This document shows, in pieces, positions 1 to 6,988 of a stretch of DNA of 64,000 nt. The position numbers and the translations under genes are program-made. The notes beneath the pieces were generated by a model. It saw only the letters and a program-made list of their open reading frames with translations, was not told the origin of the DNA and searched no databases. How positions within the stretch are numbered: the first letter of the stretch is position 1; each line of letters begins with the position of its first letter. The stretch lies in contig JBFLVJ010000002.1 in the NCBI GenBank assembly GCA_040758595.1, positions 43,885 through 107,884 of the forward strand, in the 5' to 3' direction. This DNA is from Bilamarchaeum sp040758595. Its GTDB lineage: Archaea; Micrarchaeota; Micrarchaeia; Anstonellales; Bilamarchaeaceae.

Positions 1-2
1 TG

Positions 3-440
3 GGGCTTCTTGAGGATTTCGGGACGCTTCTATTGCGTTTTGGCATTTTCACCAGATACGGCTGGACGAAACCCAGATTGCCCGGCCGGAGGCTGCTCGA
101 AAGATATGAAGAGCTCGGCAAACCTCCAAAACTGTTTTCACTCGGATCTCTCTCACTATATGGCACGGATTTGCTCAGATTTGCAGATATATGCAGCCCC
201 AGAATCGCAAAAAAGGCCGCAAGGATGGCAAAACTGAGGGGGCACAAAGAAACGGATGTCCGTTTCATCAAATACGAAAATCAGCGGTTTCCAGTCCATC
301 CCAAGAGCGATTATCTATTTGACAAAGTGAAATCCATCGAGAGCTTCCCGGAAAATACGCGTGCATACTGTCTGGATGTCGAAGGCCAGCGGATAGAAGA
401 GAAAAACGTGCTGTTGAACAACCAGATGATAACAATCCGT
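3..440 (+). other. C-terminal part of a LAGLIDADG-type intein inside DP2
   Basis: This stretch is in frame with DP2 but unrelated to it. LLLRFGIFTRYGW near 27-65 resembles the end of a LAGLIDADG homing endonuclease. Residues DKVKSIE (about 321-341) and AYCLDVEG (about 363-386) match the usual intein block F. The following KNVLLNNQMITIR then C aligns position by position with the common ending HNFLLANGIVTHN then C. The first downstream residue is the Cys of CDGDED, a normal +1 nucleophile. The last two intein residues are Ile-Arg instead of His-Asn. As I recall, Pyrococcus DP2 carries an intein at about this site. The N-terminal half lies outside the window. Confidence 0.82.
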
Positions 441-1184
441 TGCGACGGCGACGAGGATTCGGTGATGCTTTTGATGGATGCGCTCATCAACTTCTCCAGA
501 CGCTTCCTGAACGAGAAGCGCGGAGGGACCATGGACGCCCCGCTGGTCCTCTCGGTCGAGATAAACCCCAAAGAGGTCGATGACGAGGCGCACTCCATAG
601 AGATAGTCTCCAGGTACCCGCTGGATTTCTACGAGGCCGCCGAGCGCCTGACCCCTCCCGGCGACATCAAGCTGAAGAGGGTGAAAGACGTGCTCGGAAC
701 TCCGGAGCAGTACGAGCTTCCGATAACGCATCCTGGCGGCAGCCTTGACCAGGGCAATATAAGGACCGCTTATGTGGAGCTGCAGTCCATTCCCGAGAAG
801 ATAGACATCCAGTTCTCGCTCCAGGGGCGGCTCCGGCCGGTGGACAAACGGGACGCGGCTGAGCGTCTCATCCTCAGCCACTTCATCCCGGACCTCTACG
901 GGAACCTCCGCTCGTTCTCCCGCCAGACCTTCAGGTGCGTCTCCTGCAACACCATTTTCAGGCGAGTCCCGCTGGCAGGCAAGTGCAACCGCTGCGGCGG
1001 CAACCTGCTCCTGACGATAAACAAGGGCGGGATAGAGAAATATCTCCAGATATCCAGGGACATCGTGGACCGCTATGACCTGCCGTTCTACCTGAAACAG
1101 AGGCTGGAGCTGGTCGGGAAGGAGATAAAGAGCATATTCGAGGACGACAAGGTCAAGCAGATGGGGCTGAGCGACTTTTTGTGA
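3..1184 (+). CDS. polC: DNA polymerase D large subunit DP2, C-terminal part, with intein tail (partial at left edge)
   Basis: The reading frame is open to the left edge, so the gene starts outside the window. From the Cys codon at 441 the protein matches the conserved DP2 C-terminus: CDGDED at the start, then EKRGGTMDAPLV, then IPDLYGNLRSFSRQ, then a CxxC...CxxC zinc ribbon at about 936-1000. DP2 is the catalytic subunit of the replicative archaeal polymerase D and works with DP1 and PCNA. The upstream part (3-440) is not DP2 but the end of an intein, described separately. The gene ends in TGA at 1182. The usual Pyrococcus PCNA-interaction extension is longer; here the protein stops soon after the zinc ribbon domain. 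Family identity is near certain. Confidence 0.95.
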   Translation, partial: GLLEDFGTLLLRFGIFTRYGWTKPRLPGRRLLERYEELGKPPKLFSLGSLSLYGTDLLRFADICSPRIAKKAARMAKLRGHKETDVRFIKYENQRFPVHPKSDYLFDKVKSIESFPENTRAYCLDVEGQRIEEKNVLLNNQMITIRCDGDEDSVMLLMDALINFSRRFLNEKRGGTMDAPLVLSVEINPKEVDDEAHSIEIVSRYPLDFYEAAERLTPPGDIKLKRVKDVLGTPEQYELPITHPGGSLDQGNIRTAYVELQSIPEKIDIQFSLQGRLRPVDKRDAAERLILSHFIPDLYGNLRSFSRQTFRCVSCNTIFRRVPLAGKCNRCGGNLLLTINKGGIEKYLQISRDIVDRYDLPFYLKQRLELVGKEIKSIFEDDKVKQMGLSDFL

Positions 1185-1222
1185 AATGAGAAAAGGAAAA
1201 ATAAAGGAAAAATGAAGAAGGT

Positions 1223-1687
1223 CTACTTCTTCATGCCGGCGACGAAGGCGCCGATCGCGCCGAGCACGAGGCCGATGACGGTCCCGGTGATGACGCCGAA
1301 CACGATGCCGATCACGCCGAAGCCCGCTCCGATGGCGGCTCCGCCGATGTCATTCCCGCCGGCCACTCCGACACCGATGCCGAGCAACTGGACGACGAAA
1401 CCGACCACGCCGCTGACGACACCAGCCACGAAGGCCACCAGGCCTCCGGTCAGCGCGCCGCCGACAAGGTCCATGCCTGCTTCCTTGACAGCCTTGTAGC
1501 CGGCCCAGGCGTTGACCACCCAGCCGATGATGGCCAGCGGGAGACCTATCACACAAAGGAGCATGCTCAGGACGGGGATCGCTCCGACCACTGTCGAGAA
1601 TATGCCCAGCAGGATCAATACCACGATGGGTATGGTCCCGACCTTGAACGCTTTTCCGATATCAAATGCCAAAATATCACCTGGCAT
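1223..1687 (-). CDS. Small Gly/Val-rich integral membrane protein
   Basis: A 154-residue, very hydrophobic protein with about four predicted membrane segments (roughly residues 15-40, 42-62, 75-105 and 115-150). The second half is glycine-rich (repeats such as GVVGFVV, GIGVGVAGG, GFGVIG), typical of tightly packed helices or small glycine-zipper membrane proteins. The only charged stretch is the short N-terminus and a loop near KAVKEAG. A TATA-like ttataaat on the minus strand near 1705-1712 lies about 20 bases before the ATG, so the mRNA is probably leaderless. I do not recognise a family. It is followed on the same strand side by another small membrane protein gene. Confidence 0.7.
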   Translation of the reverse strand: MPGDILAFDIGKAFKVGTIPIVVLILLGIFSTVVGAIPVLSMLLCVIGLPLAIIGWVVNAWAGYKAVKEAGMDLVGGALTGGLVAFVAGVVSGVVGFVVQLLGIGVGVAGGNDIGGAAIGAGFGVIGIVFGVITGTVIGLVLGAIGAFVAGMKK

Positions 1688-1793
1688 ACACTCGCAGAAT
1701 AAGATTTATAACCCGCTATGGGGCGGCATCAAGCCGGACAGAACAAGCGCGATAAGACGAAGATAAAAGAAAAAAAGGAAAATGGGCGAAGCT

Positions 1794-2147
1794 TCACTTC
1801 ACCTGCTTCTCAGCGAACTCGCCGACGACCGGGAGCAGGAATTTCTCCCCCTGGTACGCCTTGTACGCGAAGTACAGGAACACCAATATGATCAGCGGCA
1901 TGCACAGGCTACCGATGCCGAACGTCACCACCGCGACGATCATCGATACGACCCATGCCACGATAGCCAGAATGGTGCTCTGCCATGCGTGGAACATGAT
2001 GAACTTATCCTTCTTCTTGTCCTCCATCAGGTAGACCACGATGAGCATAAGTATCGGGAACACGTAGTTCAGAGCGCTCCAGAGCTTAGCCTCGCTGGAA
2101 ACACCGGACGGTGTCGAGGACTTTATTTCCATTTTTTCTCCTGCCAT
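1794..2147 (-). CDS. DUF4870/TIC20-like small membrane protein
   Basis: A 117-residue protein with three hydrophobic segments (about residues 25-40, 55-75 and 78-95). The pattern MFHAWQS between segments 1 and 2, a loop of Lys/Asp before it (MEDKKKDKF) and GEKFLLPVVGEFAEK at the end are characteristic of the DUF4870/TIC20-like family of unknown function. The ATG at 2147 is preferred over the TTG just before it, because a strong AGGAGGT (minus strand, about 2154-2160) is then correctly spaced. The gene diverges from cysS. Function is not known; membrane localisation is clear. Confidence 0.78.
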   Translation of the reverse strand: MAGEKMEIKSSTPSGVSSEAKLWSALNYVFPILMLIVVYLMEDKKKDKFIMFHAWQSTILAIVAWVVSMIVAVVTFGIGSLCMPLIILVFLYFAYKAYQGEKFLLPVVGEFAEKQVK

Positions 2148-2242
2148 CAATATACCTCCTTTATTGCTCCATATAGAGAGGAGCGGATTGCCTTATACTC
2201 GAATGGTATGTTTATAAACATTTTACAAACGAGGGGTGTCGG

Positions 2243-2250
2243 TTTTTAAT
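2243..2250 (+). promoter_or_regulatory. TATA-like box of cysS
   Basis: A T/A-rich tttttaat sits about 25 bases before the cysS ATG at 2273, the usual archaeal TATA to start distance, implying a leaderless cysS transcript. A second element, tttataaa at 2211-2218, could serve either this gene or the divergent membrane protein gene. Confidence 0.5.
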
Positions 2251-2272
2251 CCCGGACCGCCAAGAGAAAAAC

Positions 2273-3721
2273 ATGATGCTATACGATTCCCTCTCCAGGC
2301 AGACTGAGGCGTTCAAGCCCGTGGAGGACAAGCTGGTCAGGATGTACGTCTGCGGCATCACGCCCTACGATGACACCCACATCGGCCACGCGAGGAGCTA
2401 TGTCGCCTTCGATATGATAAAGCGCTTCCTGATAAATGACGGCTACTCGGTCTATCACATCCAGAACATCACCGACGTGGATGACAAGATAATCAAGCGC
2501 TGCAAGGAGACTGGTGCCGACCCCAGGGTCCTGCCAAGGCGCTTGCACGAAGAGGCGCTCGAGCTGTTCGGGAGACTCGGCATCCTCCCCGCCGATGTAT
2601 ATCCGGCGGTGACGGAGCATATCCCCCAGATAATCAGGTTCATCCAGGCCCTGATGGGGAAAGGGGCGGCCTATGAGACCCCGGACGGGGTCTATTTCAG
2701 CGTAAAATCGTTCCCCGGTTACGGCAAGCTCTCCGGGCAGGATTTGGAGCGCATCAGGGCAGGCGCGAGGATAGAGGTGGATGAGAACAAGAAGGATCCG
2801 GCGGATTTCGCCCTCTGGAAGAAGACAGGCGGCGAGATAATCGAGTTCGAGAGCCCCTGGGGCAGGGGCAGGCCCGGCTGGCACATCGAGTGCTCTGTCA
2901 TGGCCAACGAATATTCCAAGAACACCCTCGACATCCACGGCGGCGGCAGGGATCTCATATTCCCCCATCACGAGAACGAGGTGGCCCAGAGCGAAGCCGC
3001 CACGGGCCGGAAGTTCTGCAACAACTGGCTCCACACCGGCTTCCTGACCGTGGACGGCGAGAAGATGAGCAAGTCCTTGGGCAACTTCATCACCCTCAAG
3101 CAGGCCCTCTCGCAGTTCGAACCGAACGCGCTCCGGCTCTTCTTCCTGCAGATGCACTACCGCAGCCCGCTGGACTACAACGAGGACAGCATACGGGCGG
3201 CCGGAGAGAGCGTGGAGCGCATATTCAACTCCCTCGGCCTCATAAGAGAGACGATCGCTTCTACAGAGGATGGCGGCCCTGACGCGGAGTTCAGGGCGAA
3301 AAGCGACGAGCTGATAGAGAAGTTCCGCAAGGACATGGAAAACGATTTCAACACCCCCGAGGCGATAGCATCGCTCTTCAACCTGCTCCGCCTCTCCAAT
3401 AGCCATCTCTCTGGAAAGCCCGACAAAGAGCAACTCACAAAAGTGGCCAAATCCATAGAATCCATGATCTGGGTGCTCGGCTTGGTGGAGAGGAGGTCCG
3501 ACCTCGATGGCAAGACCGATGCCCTCCTCTCGCTTGTCAGGAAGCTTGGCGGGGGAGCAGCCAGCCCCGAGGAAGCCCTCGAGAAGCTGGTCGCCATGCG
3601 CGATGATGCGAGGGCCAAGAAAGACTACAAGAAGTCTGATTTGATCCGGGAAAGGCTCAAGGGTATCGGCATAATCCTGGAAGACAAGAGCGGCTCGGGC
3701 GTGCGCTGGAAACTGGCCTAG
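2273..3721 (+). CDS. cysS: Cysteinyl-tRNA synthetase
   Basis: This 482-residue class I synthetase charges tRNA-Cys with cysteine. The HIGH motif is THIGHAR (His36 to His39), and Cys27 before it plus downstream ECSVMANE and FPHHENEVAQ provide the expected zinc ligands. The KMSKS motif is intact (GEKMSKSLGNF, near residue 264). Length is typical of bacterial and archaeal CysRS. The C-terminus ends in the usual KDYKKSD...IRERLKGIGI anticodon-binding tail. There is no clear Shine-Dalgarno sequence, consistent with a leaderless start at the ATG at 2273. A GAAACCC repeat array lies between its end and the convergent glycosyltransferase gene. Confidence 0.97.
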   Translation: MMLYDSLSRQTEAFKPVEDKLVRMYVCGITPYDDTHIGHARSYVAFDMIKRFLINDGYSVYHIQNITDVDDKIIKRCKETGADPRVLPRRLHEEALELFGRLGILPADVYPAVTEHIPQIIRFIQALMGKGAAYETPDGVYFSVKSFPGYGKLSGQDLERIRAGARIEVDENKKDPADFALWKKTGGEIIEFESPWGRGRPGWHIECSVMANEYSKNTLDIHGGGRDLIFPHHENEVAQSEAATGRKFCNNWLHTGFLTVDGEKMSKSLGNFITLKQALSQFEPNALRLFFLQMHYRSPLDYNEDSIRAAGESVERIFNSLGLIRETIASTEDGGPDAEFRAKSDELIEKFRKDMENDFNTPEAIASLFNLLRLSNSHLSGKPDKEQLTKVAKSIESMIWVLGLVERRSDLDGKTDALLSLVRKLGGGAASPEEALEKLVAMRDDARAKKDYKKSDLIRERLKGIGIILEDKSGSGVRWKLA

Positions 3722-3755
3722 GCAGCAGAACTCAGGACTGATGGAAAATCCACGC

Positions 3756-3824
3756 GGTTTCGAGTCCAGCGTCTCGGGCTTCGTGTCCAAACCCGAAATC
3801 CGGAACCGGAAACCCAAACCCGCC
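3756..3824. repeat. GAAACCC heptanucleotide inverted array (convergent gene gap)
   Basis: Two back-to-back arms of degenerate 7-bp units meet near 3787. The left arm reads on the minus strand as units like GAAGCCC, GAGACGC, TGGACTC. The right arm reads on the plus strand as GAAATCC, GGAACCG, GAAACCC. It lies in the gap between convergent cysS and the glycosyltransferase gene, where it could fold as a hairpin on either transcript. Confidence 0.75.
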
Positions 3825-3854
3825 AGAACTGCCGGTGGTGTCTTTGTAGGGCAG

Positions 3855-4562
3855 CTAATACTGGTCCATCTTGTACTTGGAGCTGTCCTGTCCATTACCT
3901 GTCCATGCAGCTATGTTGCTTTTCGTCCAGAGACCGAGAGTCCTCAGGAAGCCGTCGCTCTTGAACCTCCTGTCGGAGAGCTCCACCCACATCATGCTGT
4001 CGTATACGACGTGCCTGGAAGGAGGCAGCCTCCTGGTCAGGTCGGTATCCTCGCAGATGACCGAGTCGTACCCGCCGGCATCGAGGAATATCTTCTTACG
4101 GTATGCCGAGTTGTTGGATGCGAACCAGTACTTGCCGGTGGCGAAGTGCATCAGCCTCGCGAAATAGAACACGATGCGTGAATAGGTGTCATAGGTGAAC
4201 TTGCCCAATGAACTGTCGGCGTCGTAGAGATCGAGCCCTCCGGCGGCGATTATATGCGGCTCGCTGAAGTGCTTCCTTATCCTATGCGCGAAATCATCCG
4301 CGGTGATGCAATCCGCGTCCACGAACACCACGATGTCATTCTTCGCTGCCTTGGCCCCTTCGGTCCTGGCGATGCCGTTGCCCTGCTTGGGCCTCAGCAC
4401 CACCCTGGCGCCGTGCTTCTTGGCTATCTCCACCGTGCGGTCCTTGCTGTGGCTGTCTACGATGACTATCTCGTCCTCCCCGCGAAGCTGGGGCTTGAGG
4501 TTCAGGAGCAGCCTCTCTATATGCTTCTCCTCGTTGTAAGTCGGAATCACGATGCTCAGCAT
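3855..4562 (-). CDS. Family 2 glycosyltransferase
   Basis: A 235-residue GT-A fold glycosyltransferase. The N-terminus MLSIVIPTYNEEKHIERLL and IVIVDSHSKDRT are the classic GT2 nucleotide-sugar binding motifs. VFVDADC (about residues 89-95) supplies the DxD-type metal site, and ICEDTDLTRRL is the ED acceptor-side motif. There is no membrane anchor beyond one weakly hydrophobic stretch near FYFARLMHFA. It probably transfers sugars to lipid or protein on the cytoplasmic side; the substrate cannot be told. A TATA-like tttatagt precedes the start on the minus strand. The gene is monocistronic and convergent with cysS. Confidence 0.92.
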   Translation of the reverse strand: MLSIVIPTYNEEKHIERLLLNLKPQLRGEDEIVIVDSHSKDRTVEIAKKHGARVVLRPKQGNGIARTEGAKAAKNDIVVFVDADCITADDFAHRIRKHFSEPHIIAAGGLDLYDADSSLGKFTYDTYSRIVFYFARLMHFATGKYWFASNNSAYRKKIFLDAGGYDSVICEDTDLTRRLPPSRHVVYDSMMWVELSDRRFKSDGFLRTLGLWTKSNIAAWTGNGQDSSKYKMDQY

Positions 4563-4616
4563 TCTATCCTCACCAATACATTATATGTAACTATAAACCA
4601 CTTTAAAAAAGCTCGC

Positions 4617-4910
4617 TCAATGGCCGCTCCTCTCCAGCTCGTCCGATATGTCCCTGCATTTCCGGAGCAGGCCCTCCAGCTCGTCTATCCCGAAGGTGGA
4701 ATCCTTCACTTCCAGTATGCGGTTTATCTTGCTTTTCCAGAGGGTGGTGCGCTCTGCGCTGACCCTGCCGGCAGCGACGCCGCTGGTCCGTCTGAGCAGC
4801 GAGGAGCATTCAGAGCCTATGTAGCCCCGCAGCCTCGCCACGGTCCCTTCTATGGATACCGCGCCGCGCACTTCCGGTATCTCGAACCGACCTGCTTCTT
4901 CGGTTGCCAT
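4617..4910 (-). CDS. Small helical protein of unknown function
   Basis: From the ATG at 4910 this gene encodes 97 residues, mostly amphipathic helix (RVSAERTTLWKSKINRIL, then GIDELEGLLRKCRDISDELE). An upstream in-frame extension exists but it overlaps the promoter of divergent purN and has unlike composition, so the internal ATG is preferred. No family is recognised. Coding status is supported by codon bias like that of the neighbours. It lies between the glycosyltransferase (same strand) and purN (divergent). Confidence 0.6.
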   Translation of the reverse strand: MATEEAGRFEIPEVRGAVSIEGTVARLRGYIGSECSSLLRRTSGVAAGRVSAERTTLWKSKINRILEVKDSTFGIDELEGLLRKCRDISDELERSGH

Positions 4911-4960
4911 GGTGCAATATCCCGCATGATAATTAAAACGTTTTCTGCAAGGATGATGAT

Positions 4961-5581
4961 ATGACGAAGGTAAAGGTCGCCATCCTCGCATCCGGCCGGG
5001 GGAGCAACTTCAAGGCCATCATGGATGAGATCAAGGCCGGCCGCTGCGATGCCGAGGTGAGACTGCTCATCACCAACAAGCCCGATGCGCCAGCGATACA
5101 AATCGCCAAGGAGAACACCATCCCAATCGAGCTGGTCCAGAAGAAAGACTTCAAGACACGCGAAGCCCTGGACGAGCGCATCCTCGAGCTCCTGAAGAAG
5201 CACGGAGTAGAGCTCGTCGTCCTCGCCGGCTACATGCTCCTCATCAAGAGCAAGAAGCTCCTCAGCGCATACAGGAACCGCATCATCAACATCCACCCCG
5301 CTCTTCTTCCCGCGTTCCCGGGCGACCAGGCGCAGAAGGATGCATTCGATTACGGGGTGAAGATATCCGGGCTCACCATCCATTTCGTGGACGAGTCGCT
5401 GGATGCCGGCCCCATCATCTACCAGGAGGCCGTGGATATCAGCGGCTGCGAGAGCGCGGAAGAAGTCGCGGATAAGATAATCAAGCGCGAGCACAAGGCA
5501 TATGCCAAAGTGGTGGACTCCTTCTCGAAAGGCAGGTATGAAGTCGAAGGCAGGCGCGTCAGGTTCACCGCCCATAGATAG
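4961..5581 (+). CDS. purN: Phosphoribosylglycinamide formyltransferase
   Basis: A 206-residue PurN, which transfers the formyl group of 10-formyl-tetrahydrofolate to GAR, step 3 of purine biosynthesis. Visible motifs are the phosphate-binding SGRGSN (residues 11-16), NIHPALLPAFPG holding the catalytic Asn and His, and VDESLDAGPII holding the catalytic Asp. Length fits the single-domain enzyme (about 190-210 residues). No other purine genes are nearby. The intron-containing tRNA-Lys gene follows on the opposite strand. Confidence 0.95.
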   Translation: MTKVKVAILASGRGSNFKAIMDEIKAGRCDAEVRLLITNKPDAPAIQIAKENTIPIELVQKKDFKTREALDERILELLKKHGVELVVLAGYMLLIKSKKLLSAYRNRIINIHPALLPAFPGDQAQKDAFDYGVKISGLTIHFVDESLDAGPIIYQEAVDISGCESAEEVADKIIKREHKAYAKVVDSFSKGRYEVEGRRVRFTAHR

Positions 5582-5675
5582 AAATATGTCCGAAACCCGG
5601 GATACATGACAGGCAATCGGAACAAAAACGGGCCCGTTGTGGCCTGTGGCCACTTCGCCCCCTAATCCCTGAGCC

Positions 5676-5703
5676 GAGACACAAGACCCGAAACAGGAAA
5701 CCA
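5676..5703 (+). repeat. GAAACCC heptanucleotide array next to the tRNA-Lys 3' end
   Basis: Four consecutive 7-bp units, GAGACAC, AAGACCC, GAAACAG, GAAACCA. The array lies 11 bases beyond the 3' end of the tRNA-Lys gene (which is on the minus strand), so the tRNA primary transcript would read through it as a GGTTTC-type sequence. Confidence 0.75.
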
Positions 5704-5713
5704 AGAAAATTCA

Positions 5714-5882
5714 CGGGCCCAGAGGGATTCGAACCCTCGACACACGGATCTCTCCACCTTTTAGGAAAAGGTGGAGCCAAAACTGGCTTGCTATCCGTTT
5801 TCCTAAATTAAGAGTCCGTCGCTTTTTGCGAAACCTCCCTTATAAGAAGGCAGGCCTCTCTACCAAGCTGAGCTATGGGCCC
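5714..5882 (-). tRNA. tRNA-Lys(CTT) with two introns
   Basis: Removing two insertions leaves a perfect archaeal tRNA-Lys: acceptor GGGCCCA/TGGGCCC, D arm GCTC/GAGC, anticodon stem ACGGA/TCCGT with loop CTCTTAA, T arm GAGGG-TTCGAAT-CCCTC, discriminator G. Intron 1 (about 5822-5857, 36 nt) sits in the D arm near position 24/25; its exact borders can slide by 1-2 bases. Intron 2 (about 5750-5808, 59 nt) is at the canonical 37/38 site and ends in the hairpin CCACCTTTT-CCT-AAAAGGTGG. The anticodon is at 5810-5812. Splicing by the archaeal endonuclease is assumed; the bulge-helix-bulge was not folded. Confidence 0.88.
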
Positions 5883-5947
5883 ATGTACTCTTTCTCTGTA
5901 GCAATCCCTTTTAAATTCTTAATCACGGTTCCTCGATTCCGCGGAAA

Positions 5948-6988
5948 TCAGTTGCCTGCGCCTATCGGCTGTATCACGTAGTCCGTACCGTCGCTGGTGA
6001 CCTTCAGCCCGCTGTCCCTGTAGCTCTCATACCAGGCTATGCCGTACTGGTCCATGAGCCTCTTGAACGGGTCCCTGGAGCCTCCATTGGCCGCCGACTC
6101 GTCGCTGCTGCCTGTTATGATGACATCCTCGGGCTCGACAGCCAGCAGGAGCAATCCTATGGTGCTGGTCCCCACGCCCACTCCGTAATAGGGCGCCTGC
6201 ATCACATCCACGCCCAGGTATCCTTCCCTGGTGTTGATGAGCCTTCCCTGCCCGCCGCTCTGTATGCCGGAGGTGAGCAGCATGGAGAACTCCTTGTCGT
6301 CGAGCCTCAGCACGATGCCGTTGTTGTTAGGATCGTCGAACCTGTCCGCATCGGATGCCGGCGGGTTGAGGGCCCTGAACGATATGCCGTTCAGGACAGC
6401 GGTGAATCCGTCGCTGACAAACCTCACTTCAGCTGCCTTTGCAGAGGCCTTGTCTATGTAGAACATGTAGTCCAGGTCGTCAGAACCCTCTCCGCTCCAC
6501 CACAGCTCCTCGATTGGGAAGCTGTCAGCCACCGCTCCCATGCCTCCGTAGCGGCGGGGGTCTGCCCCTGTCGAAACCAGGACCTCTATGTCATCAACCT
6601 CGTGGGAGCGGAGGAAATCCACTACCTTGCCGCCTTTCTCCACCGAGCCGCTATCCACCAGTATATCGAGATCCCCTTTCTTTATCAGTATCGCATCGCT
6701 CTGCGGACCAGATTCTCCGACATCTATGAAGAACACGCCTAGGAGCGCATCCGGATCCTCCACATATCCGAGCGTGCTGTCGTTCTCCTGCGCGGGGGGC
6801 GGGGGGGGCGTCACGGTGCTCTCGTTCTTCCCCACGGTCTGGTTCTTCTGGGGGGTGACCACTATGCCCACGGGCGGCGGTTTCACCACCCCGATGCCAT
6901 CGATCTGGTTCTGCTCGGGCTGGGGGCTCTCCCCTCCTATGCAGCCGAAAACGAGCGCCGCGCAAAGCAGCAGCGCGATGACCTTCAC
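5948..6988 (-). CDS. Lipoprotein with degenerate metallo-beta-lactamase (ComEC-like) domain
   Basis: A lipoprotein signal (lipobox LVFGC) is followed by a Pro/Thr-rich linker and then a domain starting FFIDVGESGPQSDAILIK...ILVDSG, the hallmark of ComEC/Rec2-type metallo-beta-lactamase folds. At the place where active enzymes have SHxHxDH the sequence reads STGADPRRYGG, so every metal-binding His is gone and hydrolase activity is unlikely. I chose the GTG at 6988, which overlaps the glyS stop as GTGA and starts directly before the signal peptide; an ATG at 7015 is possible. It is co-transcribed with and translationally coupled to glyS. The role is unknown, probably a surface binding protein. 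Confidence 0.82.
   Translation of the reverse strand: MKVIALLLCAALVFGCIGGESPQPEQNQIDGIGVVKPPPVGIVVTPQKNQTVGKNESTVTPPPPPAQENDSTLGYVEDPDALLGVFFIDVGESGPQSDAILIKKGDLDILVDSGSVEKGGKVVDFLRSHEVDDIEVLVSTGADPRRYGGMGAVADSFPIEELWWSGEGSDDLDYMFYIDKASAKAAEVRFVSDGFTAVLNGISFRALNPPASDADRFDDPNNNGIVLRLDDKEFSMLLTSGIQSGGQGRLINTREGYLGVDVMQAPYYGVGVGTSTIGLLLLAVEPEDVIITGSSDESAANGGSRDPFKRLMDQYGIAWYESYRDSGLKVTSDGTDYVIQPIGAGN

Noticed and set aside
1..440. Frameshift or assembly error as the cause of the odd DP2 upstream sequence
   Set aside because: The frame is open throughout and the sequence matches the block order of an intein end, so a real intein explains it better.
4911..4991. N-terminal extension of the small gene at 4617
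   Set aside because: It would overlap the purN start and its residues are unlike the rest; the ATG at 4910 is sufficient.
5822..5857. Anticodon arm of a different tRNA within the first tRNA-Lys insertion
   Set aside because: The hairpin there has no proper 7-base loop with a U33, while treating it as an intron restores a perfect tRNA-Lys.
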